Shown: one piece after another, positions 1 to 7,361 of the stretch | How positions within the stretch are numbered: the first letter of the stretch is position 1 | Layout: each line of letters starts with the position of its first letter | Assembly (NCBI GenBank): GCA_029266495.1 | Contig: JAQSWS010000039.1 | Location: forward strand, 1-32,181 | Source: Rariglobus sp. | GTDB taxonomy: Bacteria; Verrucomicrobiota; Verrucomicrobiia; Opitutales; Opitutaceae | Direction: 5' to 3' | Length of the DNA stretch: 32,181 bases | Made by a program: the position numbers and the translations under genes | The notes under the pieces: model-generated | What the model was told of the DNA's origin: nothing | Databases searched by the model: none | The model's input: the letters and a program-made list of their open reading frames with translations, nothing else

Positions 1-276
1 CGCGACCCGGAGGAGCTCGCCCACGCTCACGCGCTTTTTCTTGGCGGCCTTCACGAGGGCGGTCTTGGTCGGGCCGGGCAGGCGCACAGAAATCTGGCGG
101 TGCTCGGACGAATCCGACTCATAACGATCAAGGTTGAACTCGCCGATGGCGAGACGGACAACTTCGCTGGTCGACTTAAGACCGAGCTTTTTGCGATGGG
201 TCTCGATTTTCGCAATGAGCGAAACCGGCAGATCGAAGGTGAGCGGAGCAGGGGTCGGGGCGGATTTCTTGGCCAT
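1..276 (-). CDS. Tandem ribbon-helix-helix regulator (3' end cut by window)
   Basis: Ninety-two codons are open from the ATG at 276 down to the window edge, so the C-terminus is missing. After a short Lys/Pro-rich start, residues about 12-46 (LTFDLPVSLIAKIETHRKKL, then a helix ending VVRLAIGEF) look like a ribbon-helix-helix (CopG/Arc-like) strand-helix-helix unit. Residues about 60-92 (RQISVRLPGPTKTALVKAAK, then VSVGELLRVA) repeat the same plan. Such proteins normally dimerise and bind operator DNA through the strand. A tandem arrangement could make one chain supply both strands, which is inference. There is no Shine-Dalgarno sequence. The upstream region holds two direct TCAGGTT repeats (299-321) that could be an autoregulatory site. 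The target genes are unknown; an antitoxin role cannot be excluded. Confidence 0.75.
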   Translation of the reverse strand, partial: MAKKSAPTPAPLTFDLPVSLIAKIETHRKKLGLKSTSEVVRLAIGEFNLDRYESDSSEHRQISVRLPGPTKTALVKAAKKKRVSVGELLRVA

Positions 277-298
277 GTGTATAGTTGGTCTGGATACT

Positions 299-321
299 AA
301 CCTGATGACGGGTAAACCTGA
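299..321. promoter_or_regulatory. Direct repeat, possible operator of the RHH regulator
   Basis: Two copies of TCAGGTT (minus strand; AACCTGA at 299-305 and 315-321 on plus) are spaced 16 bp start to start, 22 bp upstream of the RHH start codon. RHH proteins commonly bind short repeated half-sites in their own promoters, so an operator is plausible. Only the repeat itself is directly seen. Confidence 0.35.
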
Positions 322-390
322 CTTACGAATGCCGCTCATATCCCGCTGAGCAACGCTAAATTTAAGGCAATCGTCACTCGGCAGGGGTTT

Positions 391-1068
391 TCAGTTCAAC
401 CGGGTTACCATATCCGCGATCAAAGCGTAAGCGTCGGCCGGCCCGTCCACGTGCCGCCAGGCCTTGAGCATGATGGCGGACTCCACTTCACGCCCGTGTC
501 GTATCAGAATCGTGCGAACGCCCGCATCAACCCCTCCCAGCACGTCTGCGTCCGCATCGCCGGCATAAAGCGCCTCGTCCGGGCCCACGCCGAGGCGCTG
601 CAAGATGGCCGCCAGCCCCTCCGGATGCGGCTTGTGCGTGGAGAAGTCGTCGCCACACACCACCGCCGTGAAATAGCGCTCCAGCCCGTGCGCCGCCAGA
701 ATGGCCTGGGTGCCGACCCGGTCACGGCCGGTCCAGACGGCCAGCGCAAGGCCACGCCCTTGCAACGCCGCCAGCAACCCGTGCATTCCGTGAAACGGTT
801 CCACCAATCCCCAGTTGCCGGTGCCAAACCCGTCAAACCGGCGGAGCGCCTCCGCGGCGTTGGCTTCGTCCCCGGTGAGCTCGAGCAGCGTGCGGGCCGG
901 CGGCCCTCCGAGCCTCTGGAAAATATCCCCGATGCCCAGTTCCGGGCGAAAGGGCGCAAGCGCATGGGCGAAAGCCTGAAGGACCAGCGGCATCGAATCG
1001 ACCAATGTGCCGTCGAGATCAAAAATCACCGCACGAATTTCAGGGGCATTCGAAGTCATCAAGGTCAT
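391..1068 (-). CDS. HAD-superfamily phosphatase, Gph/beta-phosphoglucomutase-like
   Basis: A 225-residue haloacid dehalogenase-type hydrolase. Motif I is FDLDGTLVDS, with Asp17 as the expected nucleophile and Asp19 as acid/base. A helical C1 cap follows. Motif II is the Thr in VWTGRD, motif III is the Lys of KPHPE, and motif IV is AGDADADV, which binds magnesium. This set is typical of phosphoglycolate phosphatase/phosphoglucomutase-like enzymes that cleave small phosphorylated metabolites; the substrate cannot be told. The start at 1068 gives the usual short lead into motif I. A second Met three codons later (1059) is equally possible. It lies 87 nt downstream of the LolA-like gene on the same strand. 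No Shine-Dalgarno is visible. Confidence 0.85.
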   Translation of the reverse strand: MTLMTSNAPEIRAVIFDLDGTLVDSMPLVLQAFAHALAPFRPELGIGDIFQRLGGPPARTLLELTGDEANAAEALRRFDGFGTGNWGLVEPFHGMHGLLAALQGRGLALAVWTGRDRVGTQAILAAHGLERYFTAVVCGDDFSTHKPHPEGLAAILQRLGVGPDEALYAGDADADVLGGVDAGVRTILIRHGREVESAIMLKAWRHVDGPADAYALIADMVTRLN

Positions 1069-1155
1069 TGATATGCGTGTAAAATCGTTGCTTCGGGGAG
1101 GAAGCCGCCTCGTTTGCAGGCCTGCTCCCCTCACGTCGCGCCATCGCACCTCATG

Positions 1156-2067
1156 TCATGGGCCGAGGCGCCGAACCCGCGTGGCCGGCGGTGGCGTAAT
1201 GGCCTGCGCCAGGCTCACCGGCTCGAAAAGCATGCCGGAAAAATCGACCCCCAGCGCCGCGCCGGTGACTACAAACTGGGTCTTGTTGCGTGTGGCCTCG
1301 TCGCGCACGTCGATGGTTTTCACCATCCACTGGTCGTCTACTTTTTTGAGATCGAGCACGACGATCGACTTGAGCACCCGCTCCTCGACGCCGATCTGCT
1401 GGGCCTGCACCAAGGCTCCGAATTGCGTATCCAAAAACACCCGCACTCCGGACAGCCCGGGCTTGCGCGCGGCAATGTCATCGGGCGGGTAAAACAAAAA
1501 AACATGCGCCGGCCGGCCGCGCACCGGCGCAAGGCCCTCGTAAATAAAATCGCCCCAATAAAGAAAGGGCATCTGCAGGTCGAACGGCGTCAGGTCGGTG
1601 CCCGCGAGCGGCGCAAACAATGCCGCCGGGTCGAGCGCGCCGGGCGCCGTCGACGCATCACCGGAGGCAACCCATACGGCGCCTCGGGGTCCGCTTTGAA
1701 CCAGCAGACGCTGCACCTGCCCGCCCTCGACGGCGGGAAGCTCGACCCGGGAGAGCGGCCCCCGTTCGTTGCGACTGCCCCACAAGCGGCCGCCCGTCAC
1801 TACACGGGTCTCACCGCGACGAGGAAGCACGCGCAGGTCGAACTCCAAATAATAGTCCCCTGCGATGCCTTGCTGGCGAAAGTCCTCCAGGATTTTTCGC
1901 CCCTCAACCTGGTTTGGTTCGCGAAACTGGGTGTAACGGGCGGGCGGGCGGTAGCGGCGGGATTGCGCGCCGGCATCATTCGGCAGGAGCGTGGCGCAAA
2001 AAACAACAAGGCAGGCGAGCAAGCCCGCCTGCCTTGAAAAAATCGTCCTCAGGGACGCGAGTTCCAC
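1156..2067 (-). CDS. Exported LolA-like (outer-membrane lipoprotein-sorting type) protein
   Basis: A 303-residue protein with an N-terminal signal peptide (hydrophobic stretch at about residues 14-28, then DAGAQS). The mature part has alternating beta segments and the feature TPFDLQMPFLYWGDFIYEG, where a DL-x-x-P-F...Y-x-G pattern recalls the COG2834/TP0789-like group of LolA-fold proteins. Those are periplasmic and carry or sense lipoproteins or lipids. The assignment rests on pattern and size only. The start is GTG; there is no ATG in a suitable place, and a later start would remove the signal peptide. It sits 5 nt downstream of secG, so the two are probably co-transcribed, fitting a link to envelope export. 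Confidence 0.6.
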   Translation of the reverse strand: MELASLRTIFSRQAGLLACLVVFCATLLPNDAGAQSRRYRPPARYTQFREPNQVEGRKILEDFRQQGIAGDYYLEFDLRVLPRRGETRVVTGGRLWGSRNERGPLSRVELPAVEGGQVQRLLVQSGPRGAVWVASGDASTAPGALDPAALFAPLAGTDLTPFDLQMPFLYWGDFIYEGLAPVRGRPAHVFLFYPPDDIAARKPGLSGVRVFLDTQFGALVQAQQIGVEERVLKSIVVLDLKKVDDQWMVKTIDVRDEATRNKTQFVVTGAALGVDFSGMLFEPVSLAQAITPPPATRVRRLGP

Positions 2068-2072
2068 GCGAA

Positions 2073-2519
2073 TCAGGGTTTGGCCGCTTCAGCCGGAGCG
2101 GCGGGGGCGGCGGACGGCAGGGTCACCGACGGCGTCTCGGTGGTCGCGGCCGGAGCCGGCGTGCCCTCGACGGCAGGCGTGTTCACGGCGGGAGCCGCCG
2201 GAGCGGCGGGTGCCGCGGGCGCAGCCGGCGCCGCTTCGATCACGGGCAGCTGTCCCTCGGTGCTCTTCGTGTGCTTGGAGACATAGATGTGTCCGAGGTA
2301 GAGGCCGAAGGTGAGGACAAAAAAGAGGATCGCGGCGTTGATCGTGGCCTTGGTCAGGACGTTGCCAGTATCGGCACCGAAGGCCGCTTCGGTCGCTCCG
2401 CCACCCAGCGTGGCTCCCATGCCTCCGTCGGTCTTGGCCTTCTGGGCCAGCACCACGAGAACGAGAAATACGGAGACCAAAATGAGGACAAACGTGAAAA
2501 TGCCGATGAGAATGGACAT
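2073..2519 (-). CDS. secG: Protein-export membrane protein SecG
   Basis: SecG is the small third subunit of the SecYEG translocon and assists SecA-driven export. From the ATG at 2519 the protein has 148 residues: a first membrane helix (ILIGIFTFVLILVSVFLVLV), the conserved cytoplasmic loop with QKAKTDGGMGATLGGGATEAAFG, then a second helix (INAAILFFVLTFGLYLGHIYV). This matches the SecG plan well. The family core is about 70-80 residues. The remainder is a low-complexity Ala/Pro tail with repeated AAP units, seen in some GC-rich bacteria and of no known function. Fourteen extra upstream codons are open but precede the core start. The LolA-like gene follows after 5 nt. Confidence 0.93.
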   Translation of the reverse strand: MSILIGIFTFVLILVSVFLVLVVLAQKAKTDGGMGATLGGGATEAAFGADTGNVLTKATINAAILFFVLTFGLYLGHIYVSKHTKSTEGQLPVIEAAPAAPAAPAAPAAPAVNTPAVEGTPAPAATTETPSVTLPSAAPAAPAEAAKP

Positions 2520-2600
2520 GATGTAAAGGGTCAGAGAGCCGCACCGCCTCGCGGTTGTCAATCGCGGGGAGACGGCGGTCGAAAGGACGCCCGGACGGCT

Positions 2601-4496
2601 TCAGATCTGGTAATCCGCCGGCTTGTCGTGGTCTCCCGAGGGAGCCGGGACGGCGCCACCCGCTCCCGTGGAGTTTTCCCGGTTGCGGTCGTAAAAAATG
2701 CGAACGCCCGCCGAGGGCGCGGAACCGGCCTGCTGGAGCAGCTGCGACGCCCGCAACAATGCACGTTTGGTGCTCATCGTCAGGTTGGCCTCGGCTGGAA
2801 AAATATTGTCCACCCCGATCTGCCTGCGCGCGCCGCTCTTGCGCAGCACCCGTTCCACATCGGGATTGATGCCGCTGATCAACAGATGGCGTCCGGTGCG
2901 GTTCAAATAATCGTGCAGTTGAAGCAACGACATCACCGAGGTGGCATCCAGGTGGCGGGCGTTCTTCATGCGGAGAATAACGATTTTGATCCCGGCGTCG
3001 TCCGCCAGCAGCCGCACCTGCTCCTGAAACAAATCGGCCGCGCCGAAAAACAACTCGCCTTCAACGTGAACGATGGAGATCGCCGAGTTGCCACGTTCCT
3101 TGCCGTTCTCGATCTCCGACAACTGCCCCTGCTCGTTGAAGCCGTATTCCACCAGGGACGGGGCGCTCGCCTTGCGAAGGAACAAGGCCAGGGAAATGCC
3201 CACCCCCACGTAAATCGCCGTGTCCAGCTTGAGGAAAAACGCCGCCAGCAAGGTGGCTCCAAAGACGATCGCGTCCGAACGCGTCGAGCGCCACGAAATG
3301 CGGATCTGCTCACGGTTGATCATTCTCAACCCGATGCGAATCAGGTGGGCGGCCAGGCTCGGCACCGGAATGAAATTGATGAGCGGTGCCACAAAAAAGA
3401 GCGCTCCCAGCACGATCACGCTGCTCATCAGCGCGGCGACCTGGGTTTGCGCGCCACTTTGAAAATTGGCCGCCGAGCGGGCGAACGAAGCCGAACCCGG
3501 CATCGCTCCAAACAGGCTGTTCGCGATATTACCCGTGCCCATCGCGACCAGTTCCTGGTTTGAGTCGAACGGCTGGCCCGATTTTGCCGCCAGCGTCTTG
3601 GAAATCGAGACCGCCTCCAGCATGCCGAGGATCGCGATCGCGAGCGCCGCACTGATGAGCGGCGGCACCACCGTCCATTCGGACTGACCGAAGGGCATGC
3701 CAAGAAACGACGGGATCGCCGCGGCCAGAACACCCACGTCCCCGATCGTGCGAATCTCCAGCTCCCGCAGCCCGAAATGCTGCGTGATCAACGAGAGCAC
3801 CACCAGGCCGATCAATTCCGCCGGCAACTTCGGGTAAAACCGTTCGATCACCCAGAAGAGCAAAAGCGTCACCATGCCCATGCAGAGCGGGAACGGATTA
3901 AAACCAAAATGCACGATTTCCGCCCCCACCCCGACCAGGGCGTTATAGAAACTTCCATGCTCAACGGCCACGCCCAGCAGGTGGGGGACCTGCCCTGCCG
4001 CGAGCAACAAGCCGATGGCCGTGCCGTAGGCGATGACGACGGAACGCGAGATGAACTGAGTAAGCTTCCCCATTTGCGTCAGGCCGGCGATCACCTGAAA
4101 CACACCGATGAGCAACGCGAGCACGAGCGCCAGTTCCGCAGGGGTGAGGCTTCCCCCGCTCAATGAATGCAACGTTGCCGCCAGAATGATGCTGATCGAA
4201 TTGGTCGGACCGAACACCAGGTGGCGCGAGGAACTGAACAACGCGCACACAAACCCACCCACCACCACCGACATGATCACCATCAGCGGGGGCAGGCCGG
4301 CGATGAGCGCAAACCCGATGGCCTGCGGAATCGATACAAGCGAGACCGTCGAACCCGCCAGAAAATCAGCTTTTAACTGGGACCAGGAATACGTCCTGAG
4401 CACATCGCCCAAAGGAAACCGCTCCCGCAACCATCGCCGGGAATGCCTCTGGATGTGATCCAAAGGCCCGGGCACCGGCGGGGTATCCATCGTCAT
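2601..4496 (-). CDS. SulP-family anion permease with C-terminal STAS domain
   Basis: A 631-residue integral membrane protein of the SLC26/SulP family. An N-terminal hydrophilic stretch leads into the SulP signature region (DFLAGSTVSLVSIPQAIGFAL, with GLPP soon after), followed by roughly a dozen hydrophobic helices. A soluble STAS domain occupies about residues 465-563, with the LDATSV loop that is the phosphorylation site in anti-sigma-antagonist relatives. Family members exchange sulfate, bicarbonate or other anions; the substrate here is not predictable. A hydrophilic C-tail of about 65 residues is unusual in length but not diagnostic. The 120-nt gap upstream, after parB, is clearly AT-richer than its surroundings (around 4540-4605) and probably contains its promoter, although no clean -35/-10 pair was found. 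Confidence 0.9.
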   Translation of the reverse strand: MTMDTPPVPGPLDHIQRHSRRWLRERFPLGDVLRTYSWSQLKADFLAGSTVSLVSIPQAIGFALIAGLPPLMVIMSVVVGGFVCALFSSSRHLVFGPTNSISIILAATLHSLSGGSLTPAELALVLALLIGVFQVIAGLTQMGKLTQFISRSVVIAYGTAIGLLLAAGQVPHLLGVAVEHGSFYNALVGVGAEIVHFGFNPFPLCMGMVTLLLFWVIERFYPKLPAELIGLVVLSLITQHFGLRELEIRTIGDVGVLAAAIPSFLGMPFGQSEWTVVPPLISAALAIAILGMLEAVSISKTLAAKSGQPFDSNQELVAMGTGNIANSLFGAMPGSASFARSAANFQSGAQTQVAALMSSVIVLGALFFVAPLINFIPVPSLAAHLIRIGLRMINREQIRISWRSTRSDAIVFGATLLAAFFLKLDTAIYVGVGISLALFLRKASAPSLVEYGFNEQGQLSEIENGKERGNSAISIVHVEGELFFGAADLFQEQVRLLADDAGIKIVILRMKNARHLDATSVMSLLQLHDYLNRTGRHLLISGINPDVERVLRKSGARRQIGVDNIFPAEANLTMSTKRALLRASQLLQQAGSAPSAGVRIFYDRNRENSTGAGGAVPAPSGDHDKPADYQI

Positions 4497-4616
4497 ATGA
4501 CTTGTAAGATGCTCGCAGCCGGCAAACTGCCAAGTTAATTCCCTGACTCAAATAGGAATTAAAACCCAGTGGATTCGTGGGATATATAACTTTTACAATA
4601 TGATTAGCTTGGCCGC

Positions 4617-5552
4617 TTAAGCTTCGATTCCAAGCTTCTCCAAGATGCGTTGAAGGTCGTCGTTGCCGGCATAGGCGATCACGATTTTGCCTTTCTTGGG
4701 GGTGTGCTGGAGGGCGACGCGCGCACCGAGGTGCGAGGTGAGTTTTTTCTCGATCCCGGCAACCGCCGCGGCATCCGTGACGGTGAGCTTGCGGTTGCCC
4801 GCCGATTGCGTGGAGGGTGCGGGAGCGCCGGCCTTTTTGGCCTGCACCAGCTTTTCGGTGGCCCGAACGCTCAAGCCTTCCTCAAGCACGCGGCGGGCGA
4901 TCACGGCGCGTTGCGCGGCATCCTCGATACCGAGGAGCACCTTGGCATGGCCGACGGACAAAATGCCCTTCGCAATGTAACCCTGCAGCTCGGCGTCCAG
5001 CGAGAGGAGGCGCAGCGCGTTGGCCACGGTGGCGCGGCCCTTGCCGACGCGTTCGGAAACGGCCTCCTGCGTAAGGTCGAAATCGCGGATGAGGCTCGCG
5101 TAGCCATAGGCCTCTTCGAGCGGGTTCAGGCCTTCGCGCTGGAGATTTTCGATCAGGCCGAGGGCGGCGGCGGAGGCGTTGCTCGCGTCCACCAGGCGGG
5201 CCGGAATCGTCTTGATCTTGAGCAGTTGAAACGCGCGCCAGCGACGTTCGCCGGCGATCAGTTCAAACTTGTCGCCCTTCTTGCGCACGACGACCGGCTG
5301 GAGGAGGCCTTCGCTGCGGATGCTCTCGGCGAGCTCCGACAGTTGATCAGGCGAAATTTCGCGACGCGCCTGATAGGGGCTCGGCACGATCGCACTGATG
5401 GCGACCTCGGCAAAACCCGGCGCGACGGGAGCGGCCGCCGGAGCCGGAACCGGCGCGGCGGAAGGAGTGGGAGCCGTCGGTTTAGCGGGAGCGCCGGCGG
5501 AGATGAGGCCACCGAGACCACGGCCGAGGCGGGATTTTGAAGCTGCACACAT
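4617..5552 (-). CDS. parB: Chromosome-partitioning protein ParB
   Basis: A 311-residue ParB/Spo0J-type CTP-dependent DNA clamp for origin segregation. The N-terminus KSRLGRGLGGLI is the typical ParA-interacting start. An Ala/Pro linker (21-47) is followed by the CTP-binding domain with GERRWRA at 101-107 and ENLQRE at 135-140. Then come the parS-binding helix-turn-helix (LTQEAVSERVGKGRATVANA, 160-179) and a C-terminal dimerisation domain. It starts 5 nt after the LysM gene stop. A GGAGG embedded in the last LysM codons gives one of the few Shine-Dalgarno sites in the window, about 12 nt from the ATG. No parA and no parS-like palindrome were seen here; parA may lie elsewhere. Confidence 0.95.
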   Translation of the reverse strand: MCAASKSRLGRGLGGLISAGAPAKPTAPTPSAAPVPAPAAAPVAPGFAEVAISAIVPSPYQARREISPDQLSELAESIRSEGLLQPVVVRKKGDKFELIAGERRWRAFQLLKIKTIPARLVDASNASAAALGLIENLQREGLNPLEEAYGYASLIRDFDLTQEAVSERVGKGRATVANALRLLSLDAELQGYIAKGILSVGHAKVLLGIEDAAQRAVIARRVLEEGLSVRATEKLVQAKKAGAPAPSTQSAGNRKLTVTDAAAVAGIEKKLTSHLGARVALQHTPKKGKIVIAYAGNDDLQRILEKLGIEA

Positions 5553-5557
5553 GGGAT

Positions 5558-6124
5558 TTATTTGCCTCCGGGAATGAAGAGCGTGTCACCAACGCGAACC
5601 TTCGTGGGATCGGCGATTTTGTTGGCGTTGATGATGTCGGAAAGTTTGCCGCCGGTCTTGCGGGAGATGGTCGAAAGCGTGTCGCCCTTTTGAACCGTGT
5701 AGCTGATGCCCTCGGCGGGGAAATTGTCGCTAAAGGTCGTCTGCACGGTGGCGCGTTGGGCGGCGCCCTTGGCGAGAGAATCGAGGGCGGCGTTCGTTGC
5801 GTCGCCGAGTTTTTTGATCTGTGCGGCGGCGCTCGCGGCGGTGGCACTGTCCCCGGCCTTGATGGCGCGCTCGAGCGTGTCCACGGCATCGTTGAGCTGG
5901 TTGACGGTGGCAAAGGCCTGGCTCTGGGAGGCATTGGCGACCTGCCTGCGCAGGGCTTCGTTTTCGCGCTCGAGATCCTCCACTTTGAGGGAAAGCGCGC
6001 CGACCTTCTGGGTGAGCAGACGAACGTCTTCACGCAAGTTGGCCAGTTCGGTGCCCGCTGATTGGGCGTGCGCCGTGAGAGAGATCAGGGCGAGGCCGGC
6101 GCCCCAGAGGAAAGGTTTCAACAT
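5558..6124 (-). CDS. Exported coiled-coil protein with C-terminal LysM domain
   Basis: A 188-residue protein. Residues 1-21 form a signal peptide (MLKPFLWGAGLALISLTAHA). Residues about 26-64 show a heptad-like coiled coil (ELANLREDVRLLTQKVGALS onwards), followed by an Ala-rich helical region. A single LysM domain occupies about 141-185 (YTVQKGDTLSTISRKTG ... NKIADPTKVRVGDTLFIP). LysM binds N-acetylglucosamine polymers such as peptidoglycan, so a periplasmic wall-associated role is likely. The ATG at 6124 was chosen because upstream codons would bury the signal peptide and run into the inverted repeat at 6178-6242. It is directly upstream of parB, with a 5-nt gap, so the two are probably one transcript. 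Confidence 0.8.
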   Translation of the reverse strand: MLKPFLWGAGLALISLTAHAQSAGTELANLREDVRLLTQKVGALSLKVEDLERENEALRRQVANASQSQAFATVNQLNDAVDTLERAIKAGDSATAASAAAQIKKLGDATNAALDSLAKGAAQRATVQTTFSDNFPAEGISYTVQKGDTLSTISRKTGGKLSDIINANKIADPTKVRVGDTLFIPGGK

Positions 6125-6177
6125 GGACAAGGACGTTGCGGAAGTTTTACGGCGAAAACAAGTGCGAGGGTTGGGGC

Positions 6178-6242
6178 AAAGCAGACGCGGCATCCCGCCG
6201 CATTGTGTTGGTGGCAATGCGGCGGGATGCCGCGTCTGCTTT
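6178..6242. repeat. 28-bp perfect inverted repeat (snap-back hairpin)
   Basis: Arms at 6178-6205 and 6215-6242 are exact reverse complements over 28 bp, separated by a 9-nt loop (TGTTGGTGG). The hairpin begins 3 nt after the fmt stop codon on the minus strand and fills half of the fmt-LysM gap. It lacks a following T-run, so it is not a classic intrinsic terminator. It could act as a transcript-end stabiliser, a factor-independent stop of weak type, or be a REP/MITE-like repeat. The stem is seen directly; function is inferred. Confidence 0.85.
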
Positions 6243-6245
6243 CTT

Positions 6246-7277
6246 TCAACTCAAGGTTCGTGCCGGTTTATAAGGAAACGGAGTCGTGGCGACGAGCGGC
6301 GGAAGCGGAAACGACGGCAGCACGGTGTCCACCGCAACAGGAGAGCCCCGCAGGAACTCGGGCGCGGGCAGCATTTTTCCACCCGGTTTTTGCAAACGCA
6401 GGCAACGCAACACCCCCGCACCCGTCGCAACGAGCAATCCCCCGGCGTCCGCGCCAAGAACCGCCCCGGCAGGTTTGTCACTTAATAAGTGACAAACCTC
6501 CGTTTCGGCGGGCGCGTCGGCGAGGCCGATTTTGATGGGCTGGCCGGCGATCTCGACGCTGCATGCGGGCCAGGGGAAGAGGCCGTTGATACGCGCCGCG
6601 AGCAAGGAGGCCGCGGCGGAGAAATCGAGGCGGCCATCTTCTTTGACGAGACGGCGGCAGAAGGTCGCCGATGCGTGGTCCTGCTCGACAAATGCAAGGT
6701 CACCGGTCGCCAGCATCGGCAGCGTGCGCACGAGCAGGGGCACGCATGCCGTGGCGAGTTTTTGCTCAATTTCCAGCGCCGTGTCGCGCGGCCCGATTGG
6801 CACGCGCTCGACGTCGGCCACCGGCCCGGCGTCAAGCTGGCGGACAATGCGCATGAGCGACACGCCGGTCTCGTGCTCGCCACTGGCAATCGCCGTCTGG
6901 ATGGGCGAGGCGCCGCGATAGTGTGGCAACAGCGAGGCGTGCAAGTTGAGGGTGCCGAGGCGCGGCGTGTCGATGAAGTCCTGCTTGAGGATATGACCAT
7001 AGGCCATCACCAGGGACACATCGGCGGAGAGCGCGGCGAGCTGGGCGCATACCTCCGTGGTGATTTTTTCCGGTTGATAAACCGGCAGGCCGCGGGCGAG
7101 CGCCCAAGTCTTGATCTCGTTGGCGGTGACTTTCTGCCCGCGGCCGACCGGGCGATCGGGCTGCGTGAACACCGCGACCACCCGGGCGATCGCACTCCCC
7201 TCGCCCGCCAGCCAGTCGAGCAGCGGCAAGGAGATGGGGTCGGAGCCAAGGAAGACGAGGTTCAGAGGGACGGACAT
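6246..7277 (-). CDS. fmt: Methionyl-tRNA formyltransferase
   Basis: A 343-residue enzyme that formylates Met-tRNAi using 10-formyl-tetrahydrofolate in the cytoplasm. The N-terminal Rossmann-type formyltransferase domain starts VFLGSDPISLPLLDWL. The hallmark NLHASLLPHYRGASP carries catalytic Asn111 and His113, with Asp149 in QLDAGP. The C-terminal tRNA-binding OB-like domain begins near residue 210 (FCRRLVKEDGRLDFS; INGLFPWPA). Length is a little above the usual 310-320. Part of the excess is a short insertion around residues 260-269 coded by a perfect palindrome (6471-6499), described separately. A snap-back repeat lies just past the stop codon and another just upstream of the start. There is no Shine-Dalgarno. 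Confidence 0.95.
   Translation of the reverse strand: MSVPLNLVFLGSDPISLPLLDWLAGEGSAIARVVAVFTQPDRPVGRGQKVTANEIKTWALARGLPVYQPEKITTEVCAQLAALSADVSLVMAYGHILKQDFIDTPRLGTLNLHASLLPHYRGASPIQTAIASGEHETGVSLMRIVRQLDAGPVADVERVPIGPRDTALEIEQKLATACVPLLVRTLPMLATGDLAFVEQDHASATFCRRLVKEDGRLDFSAAASLLAARINGLFPWPACSVEIAGQPIKIGLADAPAETEVCHLLSDKPAGAVLGADAGGLLVATGAGVLRCLRLQKPGGKMLPAPEFLRGSPVAVDTVLPSFPLPPLVATTPFPYKPARTLS
6471..6499. repeat. In-frame palindromic element inside fmt
   Basis: A perfect 29-bp palindrome (14-bp arms around one central base), AT-rich against a GC-rich gene. In the fmt reading frame it codes from within Glu260 through most of Pro269, including Cys-His-Leu-Leu-Ser-Asp-Lys. It lies in the OB-fold domain where remembered E. 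coli Fmt is several residues shorter. The core TGTCACYTAWTARGTGACA recurs in ogt at 21576-21598 in the same frame. This suggests insertion of a small palindromic element rather than normal gene evolution. Confidence 0.8.
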
Positions 7278-7288
7278 GTTGGGAGGTA

Positions 7289-7354
7289 GGGCTGGGCCGC
7301 TGGGCCCGCCGTGTTCGACGATTCACAATCCCGGCGGGCCCAGCGGTCCCGCCC
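7289..7354. repeat. Long imperfect inverted repeat upstream of fmt
   Basis: Arms at 7289-7310 and 7333-7354 pair over 22 bp with two mismatches and enclose a 22-nt loop. They fill the 84-nt gap between the DUF4380-like stop and the fmt start. The stem is rich in GGGCC blocks. There is no T-run on either side, so a REP-like repeat or transcript-end structure fits better than a simple terminator. Confidence 0.75.
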
Positions 7355-7361
7355 CACCCTT

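Noticed and set aside
2533-2561. Perfect TTGACA upstream of secG
   Set aside because: The -10 at 17 bp is CTCTCT, and the resulting transcript would have almost no leader; probably chance.
1620-3563. Long plus-strand open frame (647 codons) across the LolA-like, secG and sulP genes
   Set aside because: It is antisense to three well-supported genes, very Arg/Gly-rich and without any recognisable motif; typical of GC-rich antisense frames.
4497-4616. parS-type or origin-like site in the AT-rich gap beside parB
   Set aside because: The gap is AT-rich but contains no TGTTTCACGTGAAACA-like palindrome and no DnaA-box cluster that I could see.
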